This document shows positions 1 through 8,029 of a stretch of 64,000 nt of DNA, piece by piece. Numbering within the stretch: the stretch's first letter is position 1; every line of letters begins with the position of its first letter. Under the pieces are notes generated by a model, which ran no database searches, was not told the origin of the DNA, and saw only the letters and a list, made by a program, of their open reading frames with translations. Both the position numbers and the translations under genes were made by a program. Where the stretch lies: NCBI RefSeq assembly GCF_965204195.1, contig NZ_OZ241975.1:372001-436000 (forward strand). The letters run 5' to 3'. This DNA comes from Poriferisodalis sp965204195. GTDB lineage: Bacteria; Actinomycetota; Acidimicrobiia; Acidimicrobiales; Poriferisodalaceae.

Positions 1-1
1 G

Positions 2-1975
2 ACCCGCTCGATACCTCGCAGCGCCACCGGGTGCAAGGACTCTTCCGCCGCCGACGGCAATGCCGTGCCGGCGTTCTATGCGAACTCGGTGGTGGAGTGG
101 CGCTCGCGGGCGAGCCGGTGCGAGCTGCTGGGCCGCACGGTGGTGCTGGCCGTGGGTCTCGACGCCCTGGCTGCGGGCTGGTGGACGAGCTTCTGGCAGG
201 TGCCAGTGGTGCTGCACGACGGCAGCGAGGAGCTGCCCGAAGAAACCGCTGTGGCGCTCAGCCTGCTCGACGTGGAGAACCTGATCGTGCTAGGCGACAC
301 GTCGCAGGTGCCCGCAGACGTGGCCGAGCTGGCCGCACAGATCGCCAGGGCCGAGCTGCGCCGGGTGGCGGGCGCCGACCGGTACGAGACCAGCGTGGAG
401 ATGGCCAAGATCTTCGGCGGCTGGTGGCCGACTCGTTCGGGCGACCACTTCGCCCGCTCATCGGTGTGCCTGGCGGCCTTGAGCGACGGGGAGCGCGGCA
501 CCCTGGGCTGGCCCGACGCGCTCGGCGCGGGTGCGTTCTGCGGCGCTGCCTCGGCGCCGTCGCCCCACGAGATTCCCTATGCGGTCGAGCGGCTTGCCGG
601 GCCGGTCGACGCGACCGAGCCGGGCCTGTTCACGGTGGCGCGGCGCCCGGCGGCAGCGGCGCTGTCGGCTGCGCTGCCCCGTCCGAAGCGTGCCGCAGTG
701 CCCATGCTGCTGGTGCCCGCAGGAGCCACCGAGCTGCCCGAGGTGGTCGAGGAGTTCCTGCGCGACGTCTTCGTGCCAGGACGGCTGTGCTCGCAGGCCG
801 TGGACGGCATCGAGTCGGACGGGTCGGGAGCCGACGATGCCGCGGCGTACGCCGCAGCGGTCAACGAGGGGCGGTGCTTCGCCCCCGGCATGGTGCTGGC
901 GTTCGGCGGGGAAGCGGTGATCACCGCCGAGGTGCTCGGCCAAGCCTCGTCGCTGGTGAGCGGGCGCCTGGCGCCTCGTGCCGAACCCGACGTGCCGACG
1001 CTGGTGGGGGCGTATGCGCCCCATCATGAGGATCCCGACCGGATCGAGAAGGCACCCGACGCCAAGCGGGGCCTGGGAGCGTTCGCCACCCGCCTTCCCT
1101 TCGACGGCACCGTGTTCCACCGGGCCGATGCCGACGGGGCGATCAGCGGCGCCTCGTCGTTGGCCGATCGAGACTGGGTGTGCCTGCCGCGGGGAACCTA
1201 TGCCGATGCACGATGGCTGGTGGCTGAGACATCACCAGATCGTGCGCCATATCTCGAGGCCGATCTGACGGCGCTGGGCTGGTACCGGGGCGATGTCGAC
1301 GGCGAGCGCCGCAAGCCGGAGCCGGCCAGCCCGGGCTGCCTCGCAATGGAGCTGTCGGAGTCTCATTCGACCTACGTGCGGGCGGTGGGGCCCTACGGAC
1401 GGACGTCACGGTCGGTGGCTTTGGTGGCCAACGCCAACCGGCGATTCTGGCTGACCGATGTGGTGGAGGCGGCCGAGCCGGTGTCGGGCGGCGTGCCCAG
1501 CGACGAGAGCCCGTTCACCGGCGAGAACACCCGGCTGGCCTTCCGCAACCGCGATCTCATCAGCGTGTTCGCACACCTGTCGCCGCACCGTCGGCAGGTC
1601 AACGAGGCGTTCGTCTCCTTGGAGATCGACCGGGGGTTCGGCGCGGGCCGCCCGCACACGTTCAACGCCCGGTGGTCGGTGGAGACCGCGGCAGGCACGG
1701 TGTCGGGCATCGCCGAGGGCGAGGCGAAGTTCACCTCGGACCGGTGGGAGCTGCGCGGCATGAGCGTGGTGCGGTCGGGGTCGTGGATGCGCTCGGTGTA
1801 CGGGACGCACCCCGACGAGCCCTCCGAGATCCTGGCGGGGGCAGCCGTGGCAGGCCTGGCCGACGACGGCTACGGAGCCGGCGGGTTCATGGCCACCATC
1901 ACCGTGAACGACTTCGGCAGCGACGACGACACCATCGTGTGGAGAGTCGACGCCTACATCAACGCTCGCCCCTAG
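2..1975 (+). CDS. Cell-wall-binding-repeat protein, 5' end outside the window
   Basis: The reading frame is open from the first codon of the window, so the true start lies upstream; 657 residues are visible. The N-terminal third carries PF04122-type (cell wall binding repeat 2) sequence: a Leu-Gly-Asp/Val-Pro segment followed by RVAGADRYETSVEMAKIF at about residue 120, the classic end of one repeat. The rest, with no motif I recognise, has a Gly/Asp-rich beta-strand character and is probably extracellular. Proteins of this family are exported and bind the envelope non-covalently. The next gene starts 57 bp downstream on the same strand and has the same repeats, so the two may be expressed together. 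A GTG at 65 could be proposed as a start but would cut into the first repeat. Function beyond wall attachment is unknown. Confidence 0.7.
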   Translation, partial: TRSIPRSATGCKDSSAADGNAVPAFYANSVVEWRSRASRCELLGRTVVLAVGLDALAAGWWTSFWQVPVVLHDGSEELPEETAVALSLLDVENLIVLGDTSQVPADVAELAAQIARAELRRVAGADRYETSVEMAKIFGGWWPTRSGDHFARSSVCLAALSDGERGTLGWPDALGAGAFCGAASAPSPHEIPYAVERLAGPVDATEPGLFTVARRPAAAALSAALPRPKRAAVPMLLVPAGATELPEVVEEFLRDVFVPGRLCSQAVDGIESDGSGADDAAAYAAAVNEGRCFAPGMVLAFGGEAVITAEVLGQASSLVSGRLAPRAEPDVPTLVGAYAPHHEDPDRIEKAPDAKRGLGAFATRLPFDGTVFHRADADGAISGASSLADRDWVCLPRGTYADARWLVAETSPDRAPYLEADLTALGWYRGDVDGERRKPEPASPGCLAMELSESHSTYVRAVGPYGRTSRSVALVANANRRFWLTDVVEAAEPVSGGVPSDESPFTGENTRLAFRNRDLISVFAHLSPHRRQVNEAFVSLEIDRGFGAGRPHTFNARWSVETAAGTVSGIAEGEAKFTSDRWELRGMSVVRSGSWMRSVYGTHPDEPSEILAGAAVAGLADDGYGAGGFMATITVNDFGSDDDTIVWRVDAYINARP

Positions 1976-2032
1976 CGGCCAGCGCGTCCCGTATCGTTTC
2001 GACGACTGCAAGCCGTGGAGTGTGAGGTCGGC

Positions 2033-3760
2033 ATGAGCCCTGCGAGAAGGCGGCCCCGCCACGGCCCGCGGCGGCTGTTTGTTGCCATGTTCAGCGTTGC
2101 ACTGGCGGGCTCGGTGCTGTTCGCGCCGCAGCCCGCAGGCGCCCAGTCGGCGAGCATCACGGTGCAGCGGGTGAGCGGCGCCAGCGTGTACGCGCTGGCG
2201 GCCAACGTGGCCGGCGGCAGCTGCGACAGCGACATCGGCTCGCACAGCGTGGCGCTGGCATCGGGCGAGAACTGGCCCGACGCCCTGGCCGGCGCAGCGC
2301 TCGACCGGCCGTTGCTGCTGACCAAGCAGGCCTTCCTGCCGGCAGCCACCCGGAAGTACTTGGAGCCGTGCGCATCGCACGCCAAGGCCAAGGTGATCAT
2401 CCTGGGCGGTCCTGCGGCGGTGTCCGAGAGCGTGGCTGAGACGCTGCGCGGCATGGGGTTCCGGGTGGACCGGTTCGCCGGCGACGACCGCTACGCAACC
2501 GCCCGCCGGGTCGCACGCACCTTCGCCCCCGACGAGATCGACACCGTCTATCTGGCCTCCGGCGTCAACTTCGCCGATGCGGTGGCGGCCGCCCCGAGCG
2601 TCACTAGCGACAACCCGCTCATCCTCACCACGCCCGACGAGCTCGGTGACGAGGCCCGCCGCTTCCTGACCGACGAAGACCGGCAGGTTTCGAGGGTCAC
2701 GATCCTCGGCGGCACGGCGGCCATCTCGGCCGCGGTGGAAGAGGAGATCGCCGAGCTCGGCATCGACACCGATCGCATTGCCGGCGCCGACCGCTACGAG
2801 ACGGCCGCCTTGATTGCCCGCCGTGCGTTCAGCACGTCGGGCTGTCACCCGGTCACCGACGTGGCCGTAGCCAGCGGCACGGTGCCGTTCGGCGGCCTGG
2901 CGGCGGGAGCGGTCCGCGGCCCCTGCGAGCCGCTGCTGCTCGCTCCCGCCCCCGACGAGCCCGTGCCCGAGACGCTGGGCCGGTTCGGTCAGGACTGGCG
3001 GCTCGCCATCGACAGCGACACCCAGGCAACCGTGACCGGCGTCGGCCCGGGGTCGTCCGTGCCGACGGCGGCGCTGTCGGCTGTGGCGACGGGCATCGTG
3101 CGTGGCTCCGGCTCGGCCGATGCAGGCGTGTCTGACGGGTTGGGCTGGAATCTGGTGGCCCCGTCAGTCGTGCAGATCCGCTGCGTGAGCGTCGCCGGCG
3201 GAACCGCCCGGTCCGGATCCGGGTTCGTCGTGGGCGATGGCCGCCACATCGTGACGAACGAGCACGCAGTCCACGACGACGGAATCCCGTGCATCCGCAT
3301 CCGGGCCTATGTGGGCGGCACCTTCGAGCAGGCGCCTGAGAAGTACCTGCCAGTGTCGATCGTGCGGTCGTCGGAGACGCACGACCTTGCGTTGCTCACC
3401 ACTGATCCCGGCATCGACCCGCTGCCCACGGTGACCATCGCGACCGAGCCGCTGCAGGCGGGCGAGATACTCACTGCGCTCGGGTATCCCCGCATCGGCG
3501 GCGACACCATGACGCTCACGACCGGCCGCTACTCGGGCACCCAACAACGCAACGGCGTGACGTGGATCAAGACTGACACGCCGGTCGCTCCGGGCAGCAG
3601 CGGCGGGCCGGTCTTCAACGATCGTCGTGAGGTCATCGGCGTCAGCACGCTGCTGCGCGTGGCCCTGCAGGGCGAAGGGGGAGCCACGCTGGGAACGCTG
3701 AGCCTGTTGGCAACTGCCGAGAACGTGCAGGCCCTGCTCGCCGGCGACATCGGCGAGTGA
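2033..3760 (+). CDS. Secreted trypsin-like serine protease with cell-wall-binding repeats
   Basis: A 575-aa exported protein. The chosen ATG at 2033 has a GAGG Shine-Dalgarno 5 nt upstream; a GTG at 2015 is less likely. Residues 1-38 are a signal peptide (Arg-rich start, hydrophobic core, Ala-Gly-Ala end). Residues about 40-330 hold three PF04122 repeats (ILGGPAAVS, RFAGDDRYATARRVA, RIAGADRYETAALIA). Residues about 375-570 are a chymotrypsin-fold (HtrA/V8-like) protease: GSGFVVGDG, catalytic His411 in TNEHAV, Asp451 in HDLALL and Ser523 in PGSSGGPVF. No PDZ domain follows, unlike DegP. The repeats should hold the protease at the cell wall; its substrate cannot be told. It is followed by a convergent toxin-antitoxin pair. 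Confidence 0.85.
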   Translation: MSPARRRPRHGPRRLFVAMFSVALAGSVLFAPQPAGAQSASITVQRVSGASVYALAANVAGGSCDSDIGSHSVALASGENWPDALAGAALDRPLLLTKQAFLPAATRKYLEPCASHAKAKVIILGGPAAVSESVAETLRGMGFRVDRFAGDDRYATARRVARTFAPDEIDTVYLASGVNFADAVAAAPSVTSDNPLILTTPDELGDEARRFLTDEDRQVSRVTILGGTAAISAAVEEEIAELGIDTDRIAGADRYETAALIARRAFSTSGCHPVTDVAVASGTVPFGGLAAGAVRGPCEPLLLAPAPDEPVPETLGRFGQDWRLAIDSDTQATVTGVGPGSSVPTAALSAVATGIVRGSGSADAGVSDGLGWNLVAPSVVQIRCVSVAGGTARSGSGFVVGDGRHIVTNEHAVHDDGIPCIRIRAYVGGTFEQAPEKYLPVSIVRSSETHDLALLTTDPGIDPLPTVTIATEPLQAGEILTALGYPRIGGDTMTLTTGRYSGTQQRNGVTWIKTDTPVAPGSSGGPVFNDRREVIGVSTLLRVALQGEGGATLGTLSLLATAENVQALLAGDIGE

Positions 3761-3861
3761 CTCCGCACCCATAGGCGTTGATGCGTCAGCGAAGCGTGCC
3801 CTGCTTGCCGATGGCCACCTACGACGACATAGGCATCCCCGCCAGAGGCACCGCAACCGCC

Positions 3862-3877
3862 ACCGCCTGATGGCGGT
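3862..3877. terminator. Short hairpin between convergent genes
   Basis: ACCGCC-TGAT-GGCGGT forms a 6-bp stem with a 4-nt loop in the 142-bp gap between the protease gene and the convergent PIN-toxin gene. There is no T-run, so a role as a bidirectional terminator is only a guess from its position. Nothing else is recognised in this gap. Confidence 0.3.
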
Positions 3878-3902
3878 ATTGCCAGGGACATCTCTGGCGC
3901 CG

Positions 3903-4289
3903 TCAGGAGCTCACGACCCCGAGGCTGTGTTCGCTGGCCGCTGCGGCGAGCTTGGCGTCGAAGGTCACGATCGCTCGTGCTCCGTGGGTGAGCGCAGTGT
4001 CGAGCACGACGGCATCGGGAAGCCGCAGTCCGGTCTCGGCTCGCAGGGCCGCCCAACGCACGGGCGCATCGCGTTCGATGTCGGGCACTTCGAATGCAGC
4101 GCGCAGCCTGAGCACCGCATCCTGCAGCACGCCCAGGCGGGCCGGCGCGACGAGGCATTCGGCGAGCGTGACGGGGTGCAACCACACGTCTTCGTCGTCG
4201 ATGCCTCGGTTGATGGCAGCCGCCGGAAGATGGTGATCGTCGTTCGGATCGCGTAGCGCCACGACCCAGCTCGCATCGGCGACGATCAC
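3903..4289 (-). CDS. vapC: PIN-domain toxin, VapC family
   Basis: A 128-aa PIN-domain protein, the usual VapC size. VapC toxins are Mg2+-dependent RNases that cut tRNA or rRNA when freed from the antitoxin. Acidic residues in the expected order are visible: Asp in VADASWVVAL near the start, Glu in LAECL, Asp in RLPDAVVLDTAL and Asp in VTFDAKLA near the end. The GTG start at 4289 overlaps the antitoxin stop (GTGA), giving translational coupling, which is why this start is preferred over longer in-frame ones. It is the downstream gene of a two-gene operon reading toward the protease gene. The specific RNA target is unknown. Confidence 0.82.
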   Translation of the reverse strand: MIVADASWVVALRDPNDDHHLPAAAINRGIDDEDVWLHPVTLAECLVAPARLGVLQDAVLRLRAAFEVPDIERDAPVRWAALRAETGLRLPDAVVLDTALTHGARAIVTFDAKLAAAASEHSLGVVSS

Positions 4290-4552
4290 GCAGGCCAGTC
4301 CTCGCTGCGGTCGTACAGGTCTGCCGAGCCGGGCAGCGACCCAGCCAGCTCCGCTCGGGCAACGGCGCGAGCAGCCGGCGATCGTCCGCCGCTGGCCCAA
4401 TCCAGCAGCACGAGTTGAACGAGCTTCGCTCGAGAGACGCCCGACCAGCGCTGCGCCGCCGCATCGAGCACGTCGGCGATCTCATCTGTCTCAGTTACTG
4501 GATGACGAGGCCGGGTGGTGGGCACCTCAAGAAGTGTAACACTAAGTGTCAC
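4286..4552 (-). CDS. vapB: Antitoxin of the PIN toxin (RHH-like VapB)
   Basis: An 88-aa protein directly upstream of, and overlapping, the PIN gene. The middle part (TETDEIADVLDAAAQRWSGV, then SRAKLVQLVLLDW) resembles ribbon-helix-helix VapB antitoxins; the C-terminus is the expected toxin-wrapping tail. The GTG start at 4552 has GGAAG six bases upstream and lies inside a pair of GTGTNACAC palindromes, which fits autoregulation by the antitoxin. A later GTG at 4525 is possible but lacks a ribosome-binding site. The family assignment is by context and weak sequence resemblance rather than a diagnostic motif. Confidence 0.68.
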   Translation of the reverse strand: MTLSVTLLEVPTTRPRHPVTETDEIADVLDAAAQRWSGVSRAKLVQLVLLDWASGGRSPAARAVARAELAGSLPGSADLYDRSEDWPA

Positions 4553-4554
4553 AC
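4534..4554. promoter_or_regulatory. Tandem palindromic operator at the antitoxin start
   Basis: Two 9-bp palindromes of the form GTGTNACAC (GTGTAACAC at 4534-4542 and GTGTCACAC at 4546-4554) lie 12 bp apart, about one helical turn, and cover the antitoxin start codon. This is the layout expected for a dimer-of-dimers site bound by an RHH antitoxin. The divergent metalloprotease gene begins about 80 bp away and could also be affected. Confidence 0.5.
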
Positions 4555-4633
4555 CTCACTTCCGCGGGCTCTAGCCGCGTCCGCTTTGCCGCTCTGGGGT
4601 TGCTGCGTACAGGCAGCTACTACCTTGCGGCGG

Positions 4634-7600
4634 GTGCGACGTTTGATGTTGGTGGTGCTGTCGGTGCTGGTGGGCTTCGGCGCTGTGCTGGTGCTTCCGG
4701 CGACTGCGGCTGGCGCTGCCGAGCACAACGGCTCAGGCGACGGTTCGGATGTGTCGGTGACGCGTTATGGCGGCGCGGACCGCTATGAGACCTCGCTGCA
4801 GGTTGCCGAGGCGGTGGCTGCTGATGCTGACGGCTCGCTGGAGTGGGTGGTGCTGGTGTCGGGCCGGCGGTGGACCGACGCGGTGGTGGCCGCGCCGGTG
4901 GCGGGCGCGTTGGGGGCGCCGGTGCTGATGACCCCGCCCGGGGAGCTGCGCGCCGACGCGCTCGGGTTCCTGCAGCGCGTGGGTATCTCGAAGGCGCTGG
5001 TGGTGGGGCCAGATGCGAGCGGCGGCGCGCACGGTTCCGGTCGTGGGGTCGAAGCGGGGGTGCTCGAGGCGCTCGGCGAGGCCGGCATCACAGCGGAGCG
5101 GGTGGCGGGCGATGATCTGTATGGCACCGGTGTGGCGGCTGCGGGACGGGTGACGCCGGGTGTCATGGGTGATCGGGGCCGCACGGCGGTGATTGCCAGC
5201 GGTGAGGTGTTCGCCGATGCGCTGGTGGCGGGCCCGTTCGCTGCGCGGGGCATCCATCCGGTACTGCTGAGCCCGCCCGGCGAGCTGCACGCGGAGGTGG
5301 CCGCCTACCTGGGCGACGCTGGTATCACCCACGTCGTGCTGATGGGCGGCACCTCCGCGCTCAGCGACGCTGTCGAGCAATCCGTCGAGGATCTCGGCAT
5401 TGAAGTGTCGCGGGTTGCGGGCAGCACTCGTTATGACACCGCAGTACAGGCTGCCGAGCTCGCCGAGGGTCGGTACAACGCCGCGGCCGGCAAGCCGTGT
5501 TTCGCGAAGGACACGATCGGCGTCGCACGGGCGCGGGTGCCGTTCGATTCGTTCAGCGCCGCGCCGTTGCTGGGCCGCTTGTGCGCCCCGCTGGTGCTCG
5601 CTGACCCGGATAAGATTCCCGACGACACCGCCGCATATCTCGATGTGGCCCGCGAAGCACACGACGCCGTGGGCCTGCGGGTGTTCGGCGGCGACGCAGC
5701 CGTGTCCCAAGCGGCCATCGACGCCTACCTCACCGGCACCGAACCCGACACCGGCGACGACGACAACGAGGCCGAAGACGACCAGGCCAGCGCCGCACCC
5801 GGTGTTCTGCCCGCCGGCATCTGCGGCGGCGCCATCGACGACGAGCCGACACAGCTCGTGCCCTCCACCAACGCCGAAGACCCCGCATGGTCGCCCGACT
5901 GCAGCCGCCTCGTCTACACCCAGGACGGCTCGCTGTGGACAGTCAACAACGACGGCACCGATGCCCGCAAGCTGGTGGACTACGACGGGCTCTACTCGTA
6001 CGCCGCCGTGTGGTCGCCCGACGGAAGCCGCGTCGCTTACTCCCGTGGCCAGAACGACGAGAACGGCAACTGGGTGGCGCACATCTGGACCGTCAACGTC
6101 GACGGCAGCCACAACAACCAGCGCACCGAAGGCGACGTGATCGATCGGTGGCCAACCTGGTCGCCCGACGGCAAATGGCTGGCGTTCGAACGCGAGACCG
6201 GCAGCGGCCGCGATGAGCATGGCCACCTGCTCGGCGCTGACCGGCACATCGTCGTGATGACGTCGTACGGCAACAAGCCCAGGGCGCTCAACGAGGGAGG
6301 CGCCTGGGAGGGCAGCCCCGCGTGGTCGCCCGACGGCAGCCAGCTCGCCTACCAGACCAACAGCTTGCTGGTGGTGTCCGACACCGACGGAAGCAATGCA
6401 CGGCGCTTGCACGCCGGGGTGTACTTCGACGGCGGGATGTCGTGGTCGCCGGACGGCACACGCATTGCCTTCACACGCGGCGGCGGAGCCCAGACGTCCA
6501 TCGTCATCGCCGACATCGACGGCATCGACGAAGCGGTGATCTTCGACGAGGGCATTCTCACGCTCGCCCCGCGGTGGTCGCCCGACGGTCAGCGCATCGC
6601 CTTCCACACCATCGACACCGACGGCAAGCACCGCACCTATGTGGCCGGAGCCAGCGGCGAGCCTGCTGGCATCGCGGACGACTGCCGTCCCCGTGGCGTA
6701 TCGGGCGTCACTGCAGGATTTCCGCTGCCCGACTGGGCACCGTCGGCCACGGGGACGCTGCGTGTTGCGGTGCTGTTCGTGGACTTCCCCGGCGCCCAGG
6801 CCACTCACACCGTCGAGGAAGAAGCTGCGCTGGGGCTGCCGTGGGCCGAGGAGTACCTGGAGGCAGTCAGCTACGGCAAAGTCGACGTGCAGTTCGTGTC
6901 CCATCACGAATGGCTGCGAGCACCCCACAGCTACTCGGACTACTTCGGGGAGAACGGAGCAGACGGCCGACTTCTCGCAGGAGAAAACATCGGGAGCGAT
7001 GTAGTGGAACTCGTTGATGACGAGATCGACTTCAGCGGCTTCCACAGCCTGGCTGTGATTCTGCCCAGCACCCACTTCGGCGGCGGCATAGCAGGCGGGA
7101 ACGTCGAGGCCGACGGCGTGTCGCTGCCCAGGCACATCAACAATTTCTGGCGACACGACGAACCCGGTGAACCCAGACACTGGGGCTCCGTCGCCGCGCA
7201 CGAGCTCGTGCACAACCTCGGCTTGCTCGACTTGTACCCCTATGACGACAGCGTGCACGAACGTCCCGCTGCCAGGAGTGGCCATGAGTGGGTCGCCGTC
7301 GAGTGGGGCCGGATGAACATGTGGGCTTGGTATCTCTCTCCCCAGAACGACCCCCGACGCCAAGTGCTGACGCGCTTCCCCGGCGGCGGCACGTCGTCCT
7401 TTCCAAAGACGCATTTGAGTCCCCAGGAGATGCTCTCGTGGAGCAGATGGCAGCTGGGTTGGCTCGACGACACCCAGATTCGCTGCCTCAGCGACGCTGA
7501 GGCCGAGGTGACGCTGTCGCCGATCGAACAACCAGGCGATGGGATCGCGATGGTCGCCTTGCAGCTCAGTTCCCGCGACGTGATCGTGATCGAAAGCCGC

Positions 7601-7882
7601 CGCAAGCTCGGCTACGACCAGGCAACCGACTACACCGCTTCGAACGGCGCTCGAACCACGTCCCCGAACCTGATCGAAGAGGGCGTGCTTGTGTACACCG
7701 TCGACACGCTGGTGCCATCAGGCGAGCTGCCGATGCGGGTCGCCGGCGACAGCGGCAACGGCCAAGTCGACGGCTTCCCGGTGCTGGGGCCCGGCGAGTC
7801 GGTGACGCTGCACGGCTACACCATCACGGTCACCGCCGACGACGGCGATACCCACACGGTGTCGATCACCCGCGACAACTGA
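4634..7882 (+). CDS. Cell-wall-binding repeats + PD40 beta-propeller + M6-like metalloprotease
   Basis: A 1082-aa exported multidomain protein. Residues 1-30 form a signal peptide (RRLMLVV start, Ala-rich end); GTG 4634 is chosen because it keeps the basic N-region, with TTG 4625 and ATG 4646 as alternatives. Residues about 40-370 hold three PF04122 wall-binding repeats (YGGADRYETSLQVAEAVA first). Residues about 415-665 are WD40-like/TolB PD40 blades with recurring WSPDGS. Residues about 700-960 are a metalloprotease domain with HELVHNLGLLDLY: His856, Glu857, His860 and Asp866 fit the HExxHxxGxxD zinc site of M6 (immune-inhibitor-A-like) peptidases. An acidic linker (about 375-395) separates repeats and propeller. 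The order suggests wall anchoring, ligand or substrate binding by the propeller, then proteolysis. The target is unknown. Confidence 0.8.
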   Translation: MRRLMLVVLSVLVGFGAVLVLPATAAGAAEHNGSGDGSDVSVTRYGGADRYETSLQVAEAVAADADGSLEWVVLVSGRRWTDAVVAAPVAGALGAPVLMTPPGELRADALGFLQRVGISKALVVGPDASGGAHGSGRGVEAGVLEALGEAGITAERVAGDDLYGTGVAAAGRVTPGVMGDRGRTAVIASGEVFADALVAGPFAARGIHPVLLSPPGELHAEVAAYLGDAGITHVVLMGGTSALSDAVEQSVEDLGIEVSRVAGSTRYDTAVQAAELAEGRYNAAAGKPCFAKDTIGVARARVPFDSFSAAPLLGRLCAPLVLADPDKIPDDTAAYLDVAREAHDAVGLRVFGGDAAVSQAAIDAYLTGTEPDTGDDDNEAEDDQASAAPGVLPAGICGGAIDDEPTQLVPSTNAEDPAWSPDCSRLVYTQDGSLWTVNNDGTDARKLVDYDGLYSYAAVWSPDGSRVAYSRGQNDENGNWVAHIWTVNVDGSHNNQRTEGDVIDRWPTWSPDGKWLAFERETGSGRDEHGHLLGADRHIVVMTSYGNKPRALNEGGAWEGSPAWSPDGSQLAYQTNSLLVVSDTDGSNARRLHAGVYFDGGMSWSPDGTRIAFTRGGGAQTSIVIADIDGIDEAVIFDEGILTLAPRWSPDGQRIAFHTIDTDGKHRTYVAGASGEPAGIADDCRPRGVSGVTAGFPLPDWAPSATGTLRVAVLFVDFPGAQATHTVEEEAALGLPWAEEYLEAVSYGKVDVQFVSHHEWLRAPHSYSDYFGENGADGRLLAGENIGSDVVELVDDEIDFSGFHSLAVILPSTHFGGGIAGGNVEADGVSLPRHINNFWRHDEPGEPRHWGSVAAHELVHNLGLLDLYPYDDSVHERPAARSGHEWVAVEWGRMNMWAWYLSPQNDPRRQVLTRFPGGGTSSFPKTHLSPQEMLSWSRWQLGWLDDTQIRCLSDAEAEVTLSPIEQPGDGIAMVALQLSSRDVIVIESRRKLGYDQATDYTASNGARTTSPNLIEEGVLVYTVDTLVPSGELPMRVAGDSGNGQVDGFPVLGPGESVTLHGYTITVTADDGDTHTVSITRDN

Positions 7883-8029
7883 GTGTCGCGGGCCAGAGAG
7901 GCCGTCGATGCGGTCGGCAGCGCAACTTTTCTAACTGCCAAAATGTGACGGCAATAGCTCTTGGGGGTCGCGGTAGCATCGTCGTTGACGGGAGCGATGG
8001 CGTTCCCGCTGTTTGGATGCGTAACTGCA

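Noticed and set aside
4733..7531. Long open frame antisense to the metalloprotease gene
   Set aside because: High GC makes long antisense frames common; it has no domain, no signal and a composition that mirrors the opposite strand.
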